DNA of 64,000 bases. It comes from Thiomonas sp. FB-Cd. Lineage in GTDB: Bacteria > Pseudomonadota > Gammaproteobacteria > Burkholderiales > Burkholderiaceae_C. Positions 17,681 to 27,445 of the stretch are shown here, in pieces. Position 1 is the stretch's first letter. The number at the start of each line of letters is the position of its first letter. The position numbers and the translations under genes were made by a program. The stretch lies in the NCBI RefSeq assembly GCF_000733775.1, contig NZ_JPOE01000005.1:806001-870000 (forward strand). The letters run 5' to 3'. Under the pieces are notes generated by a model. The model was not told the DNA's origin, did no database searches, and saw nothing but the letters and a program-made list of their open reading frames with translations.

Positions 17681-18232
17681 ATGCGTAAACTTTCCTTCCT
17701 TGCCTTGGGCAGCGCGGGCTCAGCGCTTTTCCTGGCTGGATGCGCCACGGCGCCAATGGGCCCGACCATCGCCGTCATGCCGGCTCCCGGCATGCCCTTT
17801 GAGCAATTCCAGGCCATCGATGCATCGTGCCGCGCGTTTGCCGCGCAGCAAATTGGTGGCTACAGCCAGTCGGCAAGCAATTCAGGCGTGGTGTCGGGCG
17901 CCACTGGCGCCGTGCTGGGCGCAGCGGCTGGCGCCCTGATCGGGGGCAATAGCCAAGGCGCTGGCGTCGGCGCTGGCTTGGGCCTGCTGGCCGGCAGCGC
18001 AGGCGGTGCAGGCACTTACAGTGACACCCAGTATGGCGCGCAGCGCGCCTACAACATTGCCTACCAACAGTGCATGTACTCCAAGGGCGCCCAAGTCCCC
18101 GGGTACGCAGCGCCACGCTACATCCCGCCACCAAGCTATGCCCCCCCTGCGCCAGGCTACGCGCCTCCCCCGCCTGCCTACAATCCGGCGCAGCCGCAAA
18201 CCTATCCGCCGGCGCAGCAGCCAGGGTATTGA
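17681..18232 (+). CDS. glycine-zipper lipoprotein
   Basis: A 183-residue lipoprotein. I start at ATG 17681 (MRKLSFLALG). The lipobox FLAGC predicts cleavage before the cysteine and attachment to the outer membrane. The middle part (GATGAVLGAAAGALIGG and GVGAGLGLLAGSAGG) is a glycine-zipper membrane-inserting segment. QYGAQRAYNIAYQQCMYSKG follows, as in other family members. The tail is Pro/Tyr/Ala-rich. Proteins of this type affect outer-membrane integrity, but the role of this one is not known. Confidence 0.85.
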   Translation: MRKLSFLALGSAGSALFLAGCATAPMGPTIAVMPAPGMPFEQFQAIDASCRAFAAQQIGGYSQSASNSGVVSGATGAVLGAAAGALIGGNSQGAGVGAGLGLLAGSAGGAGTYSDTQYGAQRAYNIAYQQCMYSKGAQVPGYAAPRYIPPPSYAPPAPGYAPPPPAYNPAQPQTYPPAQQPGY

Positions 18233-18447
18233 AACGGTTAACGTACACCCGCCAGCTGCGCTTGCTGGCGAGCTGGCGTTCCATCGGTCGCAGTAGGGCT
18301 GGCCGACGGGGCAGCCTCCATGCATGAAATGTCGGCAGGCTGGTGTGAAATCCCGCGTGCGCTCGGCCCGCCGGATACACTCCCTCACCTTTGGGCAGAC
18401 CACGAGCCCGGGAGCGAGGCTCTCGGCGGCTATCATGCCCCGCTGCA

Positions 18448-21017
18448 ATGACTGAACCGACCTTCGATCCGGACAAGCCGGCACCATCATCCCGGGGGCC
18501 ACGTACACCCAAGCGGCAGCCGCGCCCAAGCAAATCGGGCGGGTGGAGCCTGAGGCTGTGGCCTTCCATCGTGCTCGGCTTGCTGCTGCTGGGCGCAGGC
18601 GGCGCGATGTTCCTGGCTTTTTGCGTCATCCTTTTGTGGCCGCGGCTGCCCGACCTCAGCAAGGTGACGGACTACCGGCCTGATCTGCCTCTGCGCGTGT
18701 TCACGGCAAAAGGCACGCTGATCGGCGAGTTCGGTGTGCAGCGCCGCGCCGTGGTTCCCTATGACCAAGTGCCCAAGCAGCTCAAGCAGGCCGTGCTCGC
18801 TGCGGAAGACTCACGCTTCTTTGAACACGGGGCGATTGATTTCGCCGGCGTCGCACGCGCGGCGTTGGCTGACTTTGGCGCAGGCGGTGCGGTCCAGGGC
18901 GCGTCCACCATCACCATGCAGGTGGCCCGGGATTTCTATCTATCGCCGGAAAAGACGCCGCTGCGCAAGTTCGTCGAAGCGCTGCTCGCCTACAAGATCG
19001 AAAATACCCTGAGCAAGGATCAGATCCTCGACCGCTACATCAATCAGGTCTACCTGGGGCAGCGCGCATATGGCTTCGCCGCCGCCGCCCAGGTGTATTA
19101 CGGCAAACCGCTCACCGAACTGAGTCTGGCACAGATGGCGGTGCTGGCCGGGCTGCCGCAGGCACCATCGGCCTACAACCCGCAAAGCAGCATGAAGCTG
19201 GCCGTATGGCGCCAGCATTACGTGCTTGGGCGCATGCTGGCGCTGGGCGATATCACGCGTCAGCAGTACGAGCAGGCACTTGCTGCGCCCTTGAACGTGC
19301 TGACCGGGCAGGGGGTGCTTCACTACAGCGTGGACGCTGACTACGCGGCCGAAGCCGTTCGCGAACTCATGGTGGCGCGATTCGGCGAAGCGGCCTACAC
19401 CGATGGCTACAAAGTCACCACCACACTGGTGGACGCCGACCAGACAGCGGCCAACGCCGCCGTGCGTGCCGGACTCCTCGCCTACGACCGCCACACAGGC
19501 TGGCGCGGGCCCGAGGCGCATGTGGACCTGCCAGCGAACGCGCAGGACGCCACGCAGGCAGCGCTTCGGGCGCTGAAACCCGCACACGACGTCGGCGGGC
19601 TCAAGGCCGCCGTGGTGCTGAGCATGGATCCGAAGGCCGTGGTCGTCATCCGGCGCGACGGCCAGCAGGAGACGATCTCGGGACAGGGTCTGGACTTTTG
19701 CCGCACGGGCCTCAATAGCAAGGCGCCACCCGCCAAGCGCCTGCGCGTGGGCAGTCTGGTGCGTCTGCACAAGGATGCCAAGGGCACATGGAGCATCGTG
19801 CAACTGCCGCTGGCCCAATCCGCGCTGGTGTCGCTGCAGCCGCAAACCGGGGCGGTGCAGGCCTGGGTGGGGGCTTCGACTTCAACCATGAGAAGTTCGA
19901 TCACGTGGATCAGGCCTACCGTCAGCCCGGCTCCAGCTTCAAGCCCTTTATCTACTCGGCCGCCGTGGCTGAAGGGCTGGCACCGTCAACCATCATTGAT
20001 GACTCGCCCATCTCCATCAACCCCGGACCGGGTCAGCCGCTATGGCAGCCGCATAACTACGAAAACGGCTTCGCCGGCCCCATACCTGCGGCGGCTGCGC
20101 TGGCCCATTCGGACAACGTCTGCGCCGTGCGCGTGGTGTTGGCCGTGGGTGTGCCCTACGCGCGGTATCACGCCTCGCAGTTCGGGCTGCCCCTGAACCA
20201 GATCCCTCCGTATCCCACCATGGTGCTGGGGGCGGGCTCCTTTACCCCGCTGCAGATGGCGCGCGCCTATGGCGTGTTCGCAAGCGGCGGGTATCTGGTG
20301 CAGCCCATGCTCATCAGCAAAATCACCGATGCGCGCGGCAATCTGGTGTACCAGGCGCCCAAGCCGGTCCTGGGCGAGGCCGACGCGCCACGGATCATCA
20401 GCCCTGGCAACGCGTACCTGTTGACACGCATGATGCAAGATGTGATCCAGTACGGCACGGGCGCTGCCGCACGCGCCCTGGGGCGCACAGACCTGGCCGG
20501 CAAGACCGGCACCACCTCCGACTTTCACGATGCGTGGTTCGACGGCTACAACCACAACCGCGTCACCATCACCTGGGTTGGCTACAACCAGCCGCGCAGC
20601 CTGGGCAAGGGCGAGCAGGGTGCCAGTGTGGCGCTGCCGATCTGGATGCAGTACATGCGCACAGCGCTCAGCGGCGACCCTGATATTCCTTGGGCAGCAC
20701 CGCCCGAAGTGGTCCAAATCCCCGTCAACCCCGCCACCGGCTTTGCCTCCGTCGGCGACTTCGCCGTGCCCAATGCCAAGGAAGCGTATTTCCTGCAACA
20801 GTACCCGCCCCTGGACCCTGCGGCTGTGCCCGGGCTGGCTGCCGGGTCTTCATCGGCGGCGGCCGCAGGAACCGTGGAGACCGCGGGCGGCCAACTCACC
20901 AGTGGCAGCGGCCAGCCCGTGACGGCAGGCGCGGCACCCGGCCCGGTGGCCAATCCACGCCCGGCGCCCGCGCAAAACAATGGCCCCTTCATCGTCTTGC
21001 CGGGCGCCGGCCGGTAG
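18448..21017 (+). pseudogene. mrcA: penicillin-binding protein 1A, frame broken at a G run
   Basis: Bifunctional peptidoglycan synthase. The first frame (from ATG 18448) has a basic cytoplasmic tail, one membrane helix and the transglycosylase domain (AAEDSRFFEHGAIDFAG, GASTITMQVARDFYL). At GGGGG 19869-19873 the frame ends, and the transpeptidase half continues in another frame, with nucleophile box GSSFKPF, SDN and KTGTTSDFHDAWFDG. One extra G restores an 856-residue protein reading QAWVGGFDFNHEK. As written, the transpeptidase domain would not be made. Because the break is a single base in a homopolymer, a sequencing error is the simplest explanation. Confidence 0.88.
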
Positions 21018-21178
21018 ATCCGATGGGGTTACGGAATCTTTTCTGGAAGACCCTGTCGAACCTTCTGTAAGCCGGCCGAATGGGGTTTTGCTTACAACCC
21101 ATCGATCCCTCTTTATCTTGCATCGCTTCAAAGCGCGGCGCTTCTCGCTGCGCTTTGCGCATTTTCCGGAGATTGTTC

Positions 21179-21841
21179 ATGCTGCGTTTCCCCACCCGCG
21201 CGCCGTCCACGCCAGCCTTTCTGGGGATGGCCACGTTGATTGCTGCCTCGTTCCTGCCGCTGCCCGCGCTGGCCAGCGGCTTCACCTTCACGCCCTATCC
21301 CGCACCACGTCCAGTGCCTTTGGCCAAAGTCACGTTCGAGAACGCCCAGGGCAAGCTGATGAACCTGGCGGACTTCAAGGGCAAGGTGGTGCTCCTCAAT
21401 ATCTGGGCCACATGGTGCCCGCCCTGTGTGGAGGAGATGCCCACGCTCAACAAGCTGCAAACCCTGCTCGGAGGCAAGGAGTTCGCCGTGGTGCCGCTGT
21501 CCATCGACAAGGGGGGCATTTTCACGGTGAAGAGCTTCTACCAGGACAACTTCATCGACCATCTGCCCATTTACGTCGACGCCACAACGCACGCCCTGGA
21601 CACGCTCGACATTCTGGGCACGCCCACCACCATCCTGATCGACAAGCAAGGCCGCGAGGTGGCGCGAACGCTGGGGCCGCAGGATTGGGACAAACCTGAT
21701 GTGATCGCACAAATCAAGCGCTACATGGCGATGCCCGGGCCTGCGCCTTCCAAGCCCGGCGCCCAAGCGCGGGCGGGCACGCTCGTGCACACCGTGGCAG
21801 AAGTCACCACGCCGACTGCCCCGGCGGCGGCGCTGCGCTGA
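21179..21841 (+). CDS. TlpA/ResA-type periplasmic thioredoxin
   Basis: A 220-residue exported thiol-disulphide oxidoreductase. ATG 21179 has GGAG nine bases upstream. A signal peptide or N-terminal anchor covers about residues 10-33. NIWATWCPPCVEEMPTLN holds the CPPC active site. VDATTHALDTLDILGTPTTILID contains the conserved cis-proline. Family members reduce apocytochrome c or copper-site cysteines, in keeping with the cytochromes in this window, but no ccm gene is adjacent. The C-terminal 40 residues are Pro/Ala-rich and variable. It follows the PBP1A gene and precedes an MFS gene by 42 bases. Confidence 0.88.
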   Translation: MLRFPTRAPSTPAFLGMATLIAASFLPLPALASGFTFTPYPAPRPVPLAKVTFENAQGKLMNLADFKGKVVLLNIWATWCPPCVEEMPTLNKLQTLLGGKEFAVVPLSIDKGGIFTVKSFYQDNFIDHLPIYVDATTHALDTLDILGTPTTILIDKQGREVARTLGPQDWDKPDVIAQIKRYMAMPGPAPSKPGAQARAGTLVHTVAEVTTPTAPAAALR

Positions 21842-21883
21842 AGGCCAGGGTGCGGCTCGCGCGCTAGCCGGCGCAACGATCCC

Positions 21884-23170
21884 ATGTCCACAGCAATCTC
21901 GCGACCCGATGGCTTGCTCGCTGGTGAAGCCTGGCCGGCTGCCGTCAAGCTCATCATGGGCGCGCGCTTTGCGCGCAGCGTGGGCCAGGGAGCGCTGGTC
22001 GTGGGGTTTGCGCTTTACCTGCATGCGCTGAGCTGGAGCGCGGCTGCAATCGGGGCGGTCCTGTCGGCTGGGTTGCTGCTAGGCGTCATCCTCACCCTTC
22101 TCATCGGCCCGGCCAGCGATCGCCTCGGCCGCAAGCAGTTCCTGCTGGGCTACGAAGGGGTGCTCATCGCCAGTGCACTGCTCGCCTTGGCCAGCAGTGC
22201 CACTTGGGTGATCACCCTGGGGGCCGTACTGGGCGGCTTTGGACGCGGTGCGAACGGCGCAGCCGGACCTTTTGGCCCCTTGGAACAGGCCTGGCTGGCG
22301 CAGAACCTGCCGGCGTCGCAGCGCCCGCGCGTGTTCAACCTCAATTCCACCCTGGGTTTTGCGGGAATGGCCGTCGGTGCCTTGCTGGGCGGCTTGCCTG
22401 CGCTATGGGGTGCATGGCTGCCCGGTGCGCTGGCCTACCGCCCCCTTTTTGCGCTGCCGCTTCTGGGCTCCGTGATCGGGCTGATCCTGATCTGGAAGGC
22501 CCCGGATACGCGACGCCCGAAACCGGTTGCTCCAACACCCGATGTGGACGTCTCCCCTGCGGGCGTGTCCGTCAACAGCCGCGCTCATTCCGCGACCCAC
22601 CACGCCGAAAACCGCCTGCTCGTTCGCCTGGGCTTTGCAAACGTCCTCAATGGGTTCGGCATCGGACTGGTGGCCCCGCTGATGGCTTACTGGTTCTTGC
22701 GCCGCTTCGGCCACGGACCCGCCAGCATCGGGCCCGCCTTGGCGGTGAGTTTCATCCTGGCCGCCCTTGGGGCGCAGATCGCCCAGCGCATCGTGCCGCG
22801 CCTTGGCGTTGTGCGCACCGTGGTGGCCATGCGCGGAGTTGGTCTGGTGCTCATGCTGATGACGCCGTTCATGCCTGTCTTTGCGCTCGCCGCCGCGTTG
22901 TGGGCGGTGCGAGCGGCGTTCAACCAGGGAACGCTGGGTGTGCGGCAGGCGCTGACCATGGGCCTGACGCGGCAGCACCGTCAGGGACTGGCGGCCACGG
23001 TGAACAACGTGTCCATCCAGGTGCCGCGAGCCATCGGCCCCGCCATCACCGGACTGATGCTGCATCAGGGCTGGCTGACTGCACCCTTCATCCTGGCTGC
23101 GCTATTCCAGCTTGCCTACCTCGTGGTGTACCAGCGCTTCTTCGGGAGCCTGGAACGCGCCGCTGCCTGA
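21884..23170 (+). CDS. MFS transporter
   Basis: A 428-residue inner-membrane protein with about twelve hydrophobic helices and a central cytoplasmic loop of 40 residues rich in Pro, Arg and His. GPASDRLGRKQF after the second helix is motif A of the major facilitator superfamily. The second half begins RLGFANVLNGFGIGLVAP. Substrate unknown; the shape is that of a drug or metabolite exporter. ATG 21884 follows the thioredoxin-like gene by 42 bases and may share its transcript. Confidence 0.88.
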   Translation: MSTAISRPDGLLAGEAWPAAVKLIMGARFARSVGQGALVVGFALYLHALSWSAAAIGAVLSAGLLLGVILTLLIGPASDRLGRKQFLLGYEGVLIASALLALASSATWVITLGAVLGGFGRGANGAAGPFGPLEQAWLAQNLPASQRPRVFNLNSTLGFAGMAVGALLGGLPALWGAWLPGALAYRPLFALPLLGSVIGLILIWKAPDTRRPKPVAPTPDVDVSPAGVSVNSRAHSATHHAENRLLVRLGFANVLNGFGIGLVAPLMAYWFLRRFGHGPASIGPALAVSFILAALGAQIAQRIVPRLGVVRTVVAMRGVGLVLMLMTPFMPVFALAAALWAVRAAFNQGTLGVRQALTMGLTRQHRQGLAATVNNVSIQVPRAIGPAITGLMLHQGWLTAPFILAALFQLAYLVVYQRFFGSLERAAA

Positions 23171-23248
23171 ATCGCACGCAATCAGCCCTGGCCGCGCAGG
23201 GTCGCGCCCGCGGTGCTACAAAGATTGGCAACTGCCCACTGTCCTGCC

Positions 23249-24891
23249 ATGCCCAAGCTCCATGCCCTGATCGCTGCTTTCGCCCTGAGCATGCCCCTGG
23301 TGGCTGCCGGTGAAACCCTGCAGGCCATACCGCCTGCTGACGCAATCCAGGTTGACCGGGTGCTGGAGCCGGGCTGGCACTTTGCCACAGCGTCGCAGGC
23401 ACAGGCGGCAGCTCGCGGCGCCTTGCAGCTGCTCACGCCGGTGGGCACGCCAGTCACCGGGATCGTGAAAGTGACGGGCGCCACCGCCGTGTTCGAGCCC
23501 GCCGCGCCGCTTGCAGGCTGCACGCGCTACACGCTGCAACTTCTGCGCGCGCCTGCGCAGAGCGCACTGCGCAGAGCGCACTGCGCAGCAGCTTCACCAC
23601 CGCATGCAGCGCCTGGAGTGAGCCCGTGGAAATCGACGACGCCCACACCGCGCATCAAGTGGACCGGCCAGCCAGTGGCGCGGAGGTGGTTGCCGGCAAG
23701 CAAGGCCGTGCGGTGGCTGCATGGTTCCAGAGCGACGGCCAGCGCAACGCCATCTTCGCCAGCCGCTACGCCGCCCAGACCGACTTCTGGAGCACACCGC
23801 AGGCCATTGACCTCAGTGGTGGCGGGGCCGCCGACGTACCTGCCCTCGTGGCCGATGGCCAAGGCCGTGTCACCGCAACTTGGTTCCAGACGCTGGGTGG
23901 GCGCACCGCGATTTTCGCCTGCAGGCTCGATGCCGGGGGCGGCTGCCCAGCGCCCGTGAGACTTGACGACCCAGGCGTGCGGGGAAACGCGACGAATCCG
24001 CAATTGGCTGCGGATGATCTGGGCAATGTGGTGGCTGTCTGGCAGCAACCGGACGGCCACCACACCGCCATCTTCGCCGCGCGATGGGCCCAGGCGCAGC
24101 AGCGCTGGCGACCCGCCCAGGCGCTGGATCGCTCACCCGCAAACGCCTACGACGTGGTGATCGCCGCCATGGGCGGAGGAGGCTTCCTATCGGCCTGGGA
24201 GCAAGGCAAGCGCGGGCACGAGGCGATATGGGCCTCGACACTGCCCAGCCCAACCGCGAGCTGGAGTGCGCCGCGCCGCATCAGCCCCGCCGCAGTGCGC
24301 GCCCTGCACCCGACCCTGGCCATGGATCCCCGAGGCGGCGCGGCCGTGGCCTGGGTTCAGGGGATCGGCCGCGCCAGGCGCATCGCCGCGACCCGGCTTG
24401 ACGCCTCCTCCCAGCATGAACGCCCGGCCGCTGTGATGACCAGTGCCGCCTTCCCCGGCGCAGCCCTTGCCCCGGCGCTGGCGGTCGACGCAGCCGGCAA
24501 CATCACGCTGGCCTGGGAACAGGCGGATGCACAGGGACGTGATGCCATCCTGGTCAGCCACATGGATGGCATCACGCGACACTGGAACGCTGCCGTGCGC
24601 ATCGACGATGCACGCCTGGCCAGCGCCGGCAACCCCGTATTGGCTGTCGACCCAGCCGGAAACGTCACCTGCGCGTGGTACCAGGACAGCGCGCACGGCA
24701 TGCAGATTCAGGCCGCCCGCCTTGACCCGGAAAGCAAGCGCTGGGCCGCTGCGGTGGAGCTCTCGGACCCGCGCCGGACCATCCAGGCCAGCCTGCCGGC
24801 CTTGGCAGTGGACAGCGCGGGTAGCGTGACCGTGGTGTGGCAACAGTACAACGGCTGGCGCACGATCGTGATGGCAAGTCGCCTGCCTTGA
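23249..24891 (+). pseudogene. exported repeat protein, frame broken by a 14-bp tandem duplication
   Basis: ATG 23249 opens a signal peptide (HALIAAFALSMPLVAAG) and an Ig-like region ending CTRYTLQLLRAPAQSAL. The frame then shifts at 23554-23588, where 14 bases occur twice. Deleting one copy gives an uninterrupted 542-residue protein continuing LRSSFTTACSAWSEPVEIDD. The rest is a series of repeats of 50-60 residues with the pattern AVAAWFQSDGQRNAIFASR, VVAVWQQPDGHHTAIFAAR, ITLAWEQADAQGRDAILVS and VTVVWQQYNG, which should form a propeller-like fold. A separate start at 23626 cannot export the protein. Function unknown. Confidence 0.75.
23554..23588. repeat. 14-bp tandem duplication inside a coding region
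   Basis: TGCGCAGAGCGCAC occurs at 23554-23567 and again at 23568-23581, followed by seven bases of a third copy. Because 14 is not a multiple of three, the second copy changes the frame of the surrounding gene. Confidence 0.95.
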
Positions 24892-25031
24892 TGCACGCCC
24901 GCGGCTAACACGGGGATTCTGCTGCGCGCTGCCGCGTGCGCAGGCAGGCGATGGCATGCCTTATGCTGGTGCGACCGCGTGTTGCAAATCCCGCATGGTG
25001 CGGCCCCGCTGCGCGGCCTTCACCTGCGCGC

Positions 25032-27020
25032 ATGACCGGTCTCGAAATCACCCTTCTCTATCTCATCGCCGCCGTGCTCGGCGTTGCGCTCTTTCGCTTC
25101 CTTCAGCTCCCGGCCATGCTGGGCTATCTGGCTGTGGGGGTGGTGATCGGACCCAATGCCCTGGCGCTGGCCGGCGATCCGTCCACGGCGCAGCATCTCG
25201 CCGAGTTCGGTGTGGTGTTCCTGATGTTCTCCATCGGGCTGGAGTTCAGTCTGCCCAAAATCAAGGCCATGCGCAAGGTGGTCTTCGGATTGGGCGCAGC
25301 GCAGGTCGCCGCCACGATCCTGATCGTGCTTGCAGCCAGCGTGGTCCTGGGCTGGCTGTGGCCAAGGGGCTGGAGTCGGCCCGAGGCCTATGGCTTGGTC
25401 CTCGGCGGCGTCTTTGCGATGTCGTCGACCGCGATTCTGGTCAAGCTCCTGGCCGACCGGCTTGAGCTGGAATCCGAGCATGGCCGTCACATCATGGGTG
25501 TGTTGCTGTTCCAGGATCTGGCCGTGGTTCCGCTGTTGGTGATCATTCCGGCGCTGGCCTCACCGGGGCGCCAGCTGGTCATGACCCTGGCTTGGGCGGC
25601 GCTGAAGGCGGCCGTGGTATTGGCCGTGATCCTGCTCGCCGGCGGGCGCGTGCTGCGGCCCTGGCTGCGGCTGGTGGTGCGGCGCCGCTCGGACGAGCTG
25701 TTCATGCTCAACCTGCTGCTCATCACGTTGGGCCTGGCCTGGCTCACCCAACTGGCAGGGCTGTCGCTTGCACTGGGCGCTTTTCTGGCTGGCATGCTCA
25801 TCGCCGAGACTGAATTTCGCCACCAGGTGGAGGCCGACATCAGGCCGTTCCGCGACGTGCTCCTGGGTCTGTTTTTCATCACCATCGGCATGCTTCTGGA
25901 CTGGCGCCTCGTCGTGGCGCAATGGTGGGTTGTGCTGTTGCTCGCCACGCTTCCCGTGCTCGTCAAGGCGGCAATCGTGCTGGGCGCTGAGCGCCTTCTC
26001 GGCACCCCGCCAGGCCTTGCGTTGCGCACGGCGTTGTGGCTGGCTCCCGCAGGTGAATTCGGGATCGTGCTGCTTAACCTGGCCGCCGCGCATCATCTGT
26101 TGCCGCCCGAACTGCTGAGCTCGGTGCTGGCTGCGGTGGTGCTGTCCATGCTGGCCGCACCCTTCCTGGCCCAGCACATCGACGCCATCGTGCTCAAGTT
26201 CGTGGCAAGCGAGTGGATGCTGGCGTCGTTGCACCTCACCGACATCGCGCGCCAGACCATCAAGATCCAGCGCCATGTCATCATTTGCGGCTACGGGCGT
26301 TGCGGCCAGAACCTCGGGCAGTTACTGCACGACGAAGGCATTGCCTATGTCGCGCTGGACCTGGATCCCGACCGCGTGTCCAAAACGCGCGCCAGTGGCC
26401 GCAGCGTCGTGTACGGCGACGCCTCCCGCCTGGCGAGCCTGCAAGCCGCGGGGCTCACGCGCGCCAGCGCCATGGCCATCACCTATGTCGACAAACGCTC
26501 AGCGCTGCGCGTGCTGCAACTGGTTCGCGCGCATGCGCCGCAGTTGCCTGTGATCGTGCGCACCCGCGACGATGCGCCGCTGGACGAGCTGCGCGCCGCC
26601 GGCGCCACTGAAGTGGTCCCCGAAGTGCTGGAGGGCGCGCTGATGCTGGCCTCGCAAACAATGGCCGTGGCAGGCGTGCCGCTGCAGCGCGTCTTGGCGC
26701 GTCTGCGCGCCGCGCGCGCCGAGCGCTACAGCCTGCTGCGCGACTATTTCCATGGCATCGACGACCCCGGATCCAGCCTGGAGCTGCGCGAAAAGACGCG
26801 GCTGAAGCCGCTCACGCTGCCACCGGGCGCGCTGGCGGTGGGCTGCAGGCTCGAGGCACTGAACCTGCACGGCGCTCAGGTCGCCAAGGTGCACCGCGCC
26901 GATGGCCATGTGCTGCAGCCCGAACCTGAATTGGTGCTGTCGGCGGGCGACACGCTGGTGCTCTCCGGGCCACCCGAGGCCCTGGCCCTGGCGGAGGATG
27001 CGCTGCTGGGCGGTGGATGA
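25032..27020 (+). CDS. KefB-type potassium/proton antiporter (CPA2 family)
   Basis: A 662-residue inner-membrane protein starting at ATG 25032 (MTGLEITLLYLIAAV). About the first 385 residues form the CPA2 exchanger with roughly twelve helices, including GVFAMSSTAILVKLL, HIMGVLLFQDLAVVPLL and LWLAPAGEFGIVLLNL. RHVIICGYGRCGQNLGQLL opens a cytoplasmic RCK-N (TrkA-N) domain with a Rossmann nucleotide loop. The C-terminal 80 residues (LPPGALAVGCRLEALNLHG) are an RCK-C domain. The glutathione-gated Kef proteins lack a C-terminal RCK-C, so this belongs to the wider YbaL/KefB-like group; the ion is inferred. The gene stands alone. Confidence 0.9.
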   Translation: MTGLEITLLYLIAAVLGVALFRFLQLPAMLGYLAVGVVIGPNALALAGDPSTAQHLAEFGVVFLMFSIGLEFSLPKIKAMRKVVFGLGAAQVAATILIVLAASVVLGWLWPRGWSRPEAYGLVLGGVFAMSSTAILVKLLADRLELESEHGRHIMGVLLFQDLAVVPLLVIIPALASPGRQLVMTLAWAALKAAVVLAVILLAGGRVLRPWLRLVVRRRSDELFMLNLLLITLGLAWLTQLAGLSLALGAFLAGMLIAETEFRHQVEADIRPFRDVLLGLFFITIGMLLDWRLVVAQWWVVLLLATLPVLVKAAIVLGAERLLGTPPGLALRTALWLAPAGEFGIVLLNLAAAHHLLPPELLSSVLAAVVLSMLAAPFLAQHIDAIVLKFVASEWMLASLHLTDIARQTIKIQRHVIICGYGRCGQNLGQLLHDEGIAYVALDLDPDRVSKTRASGRSVVYGDASRLASLQAAGLTRASAMAITYVDKRSALRVLQLVRAHAPQLPVIVRTRDDAPLDELRAAGATEVVPEVLEGALMLASQTMAVAGVPLQRVLARLRAARAERYSLLRDYFHGIDDPGSSLELREKTRLKPLTLPPGALAVGCRLEALNLHGAQVAKVHRADGHVLQPEPELVLSAGDTLVLSGPPEALALAEDALLGGG

Positions 27021-27445
27021 CCGGGCGCCTAAGCACGATGGAAGAAGCCGCCGTGGATCCGAACCGCGGCCCATGTGCGCCGCAGCGCAAGCCTTCCCTT
27101 GTGAGCCCGCGCGGGCCTCATACCCGCCACGGCCAGTAGATTCGATGGCGATCAAGGCATGGCGCGCCACGAACCCAAAGGGGACCAGGGATCCGGTTTG
27201 ATGCGGATGGCATGGTCCTTTTCTGTGCATGCACCTGAGATCGACCGCTGGGGACCGTGTCTTCACGCACGCAAAGCGATGGCTGCCCGTAAAGTCGTGC
27301 GCGGGCACGGCGAGCGTCACATCAGTTTCACGAAAGCCAGGGACAATGCGCCTTGCCCGCCCCTTCCACCCGTGGCCAGGCTTCGCCGCGGGGCCAGTAG
27401 AGCGTCACCCCCGTTTCCCGTCGACTCACAAAAGAAGACTTCACC
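27021..27445. other. intergenic region, no gene supported
   Basis: It should hold the promoter of the phosphoesterase-peroxidase pair. Frames crossing it are Arg/Pro-rich with no ribosome binding site. No repeat, RNA gene or strong terminator was seen. Confidence 0.4.

Noticed and set aside
23626..24891. Independent gene starting at 23626 (421 residues)
   Set aside because: No ribosome binding site or signal peptide; removing one copy of the 14-bp duplication joins it to the upstream frame that has the signal peptide.
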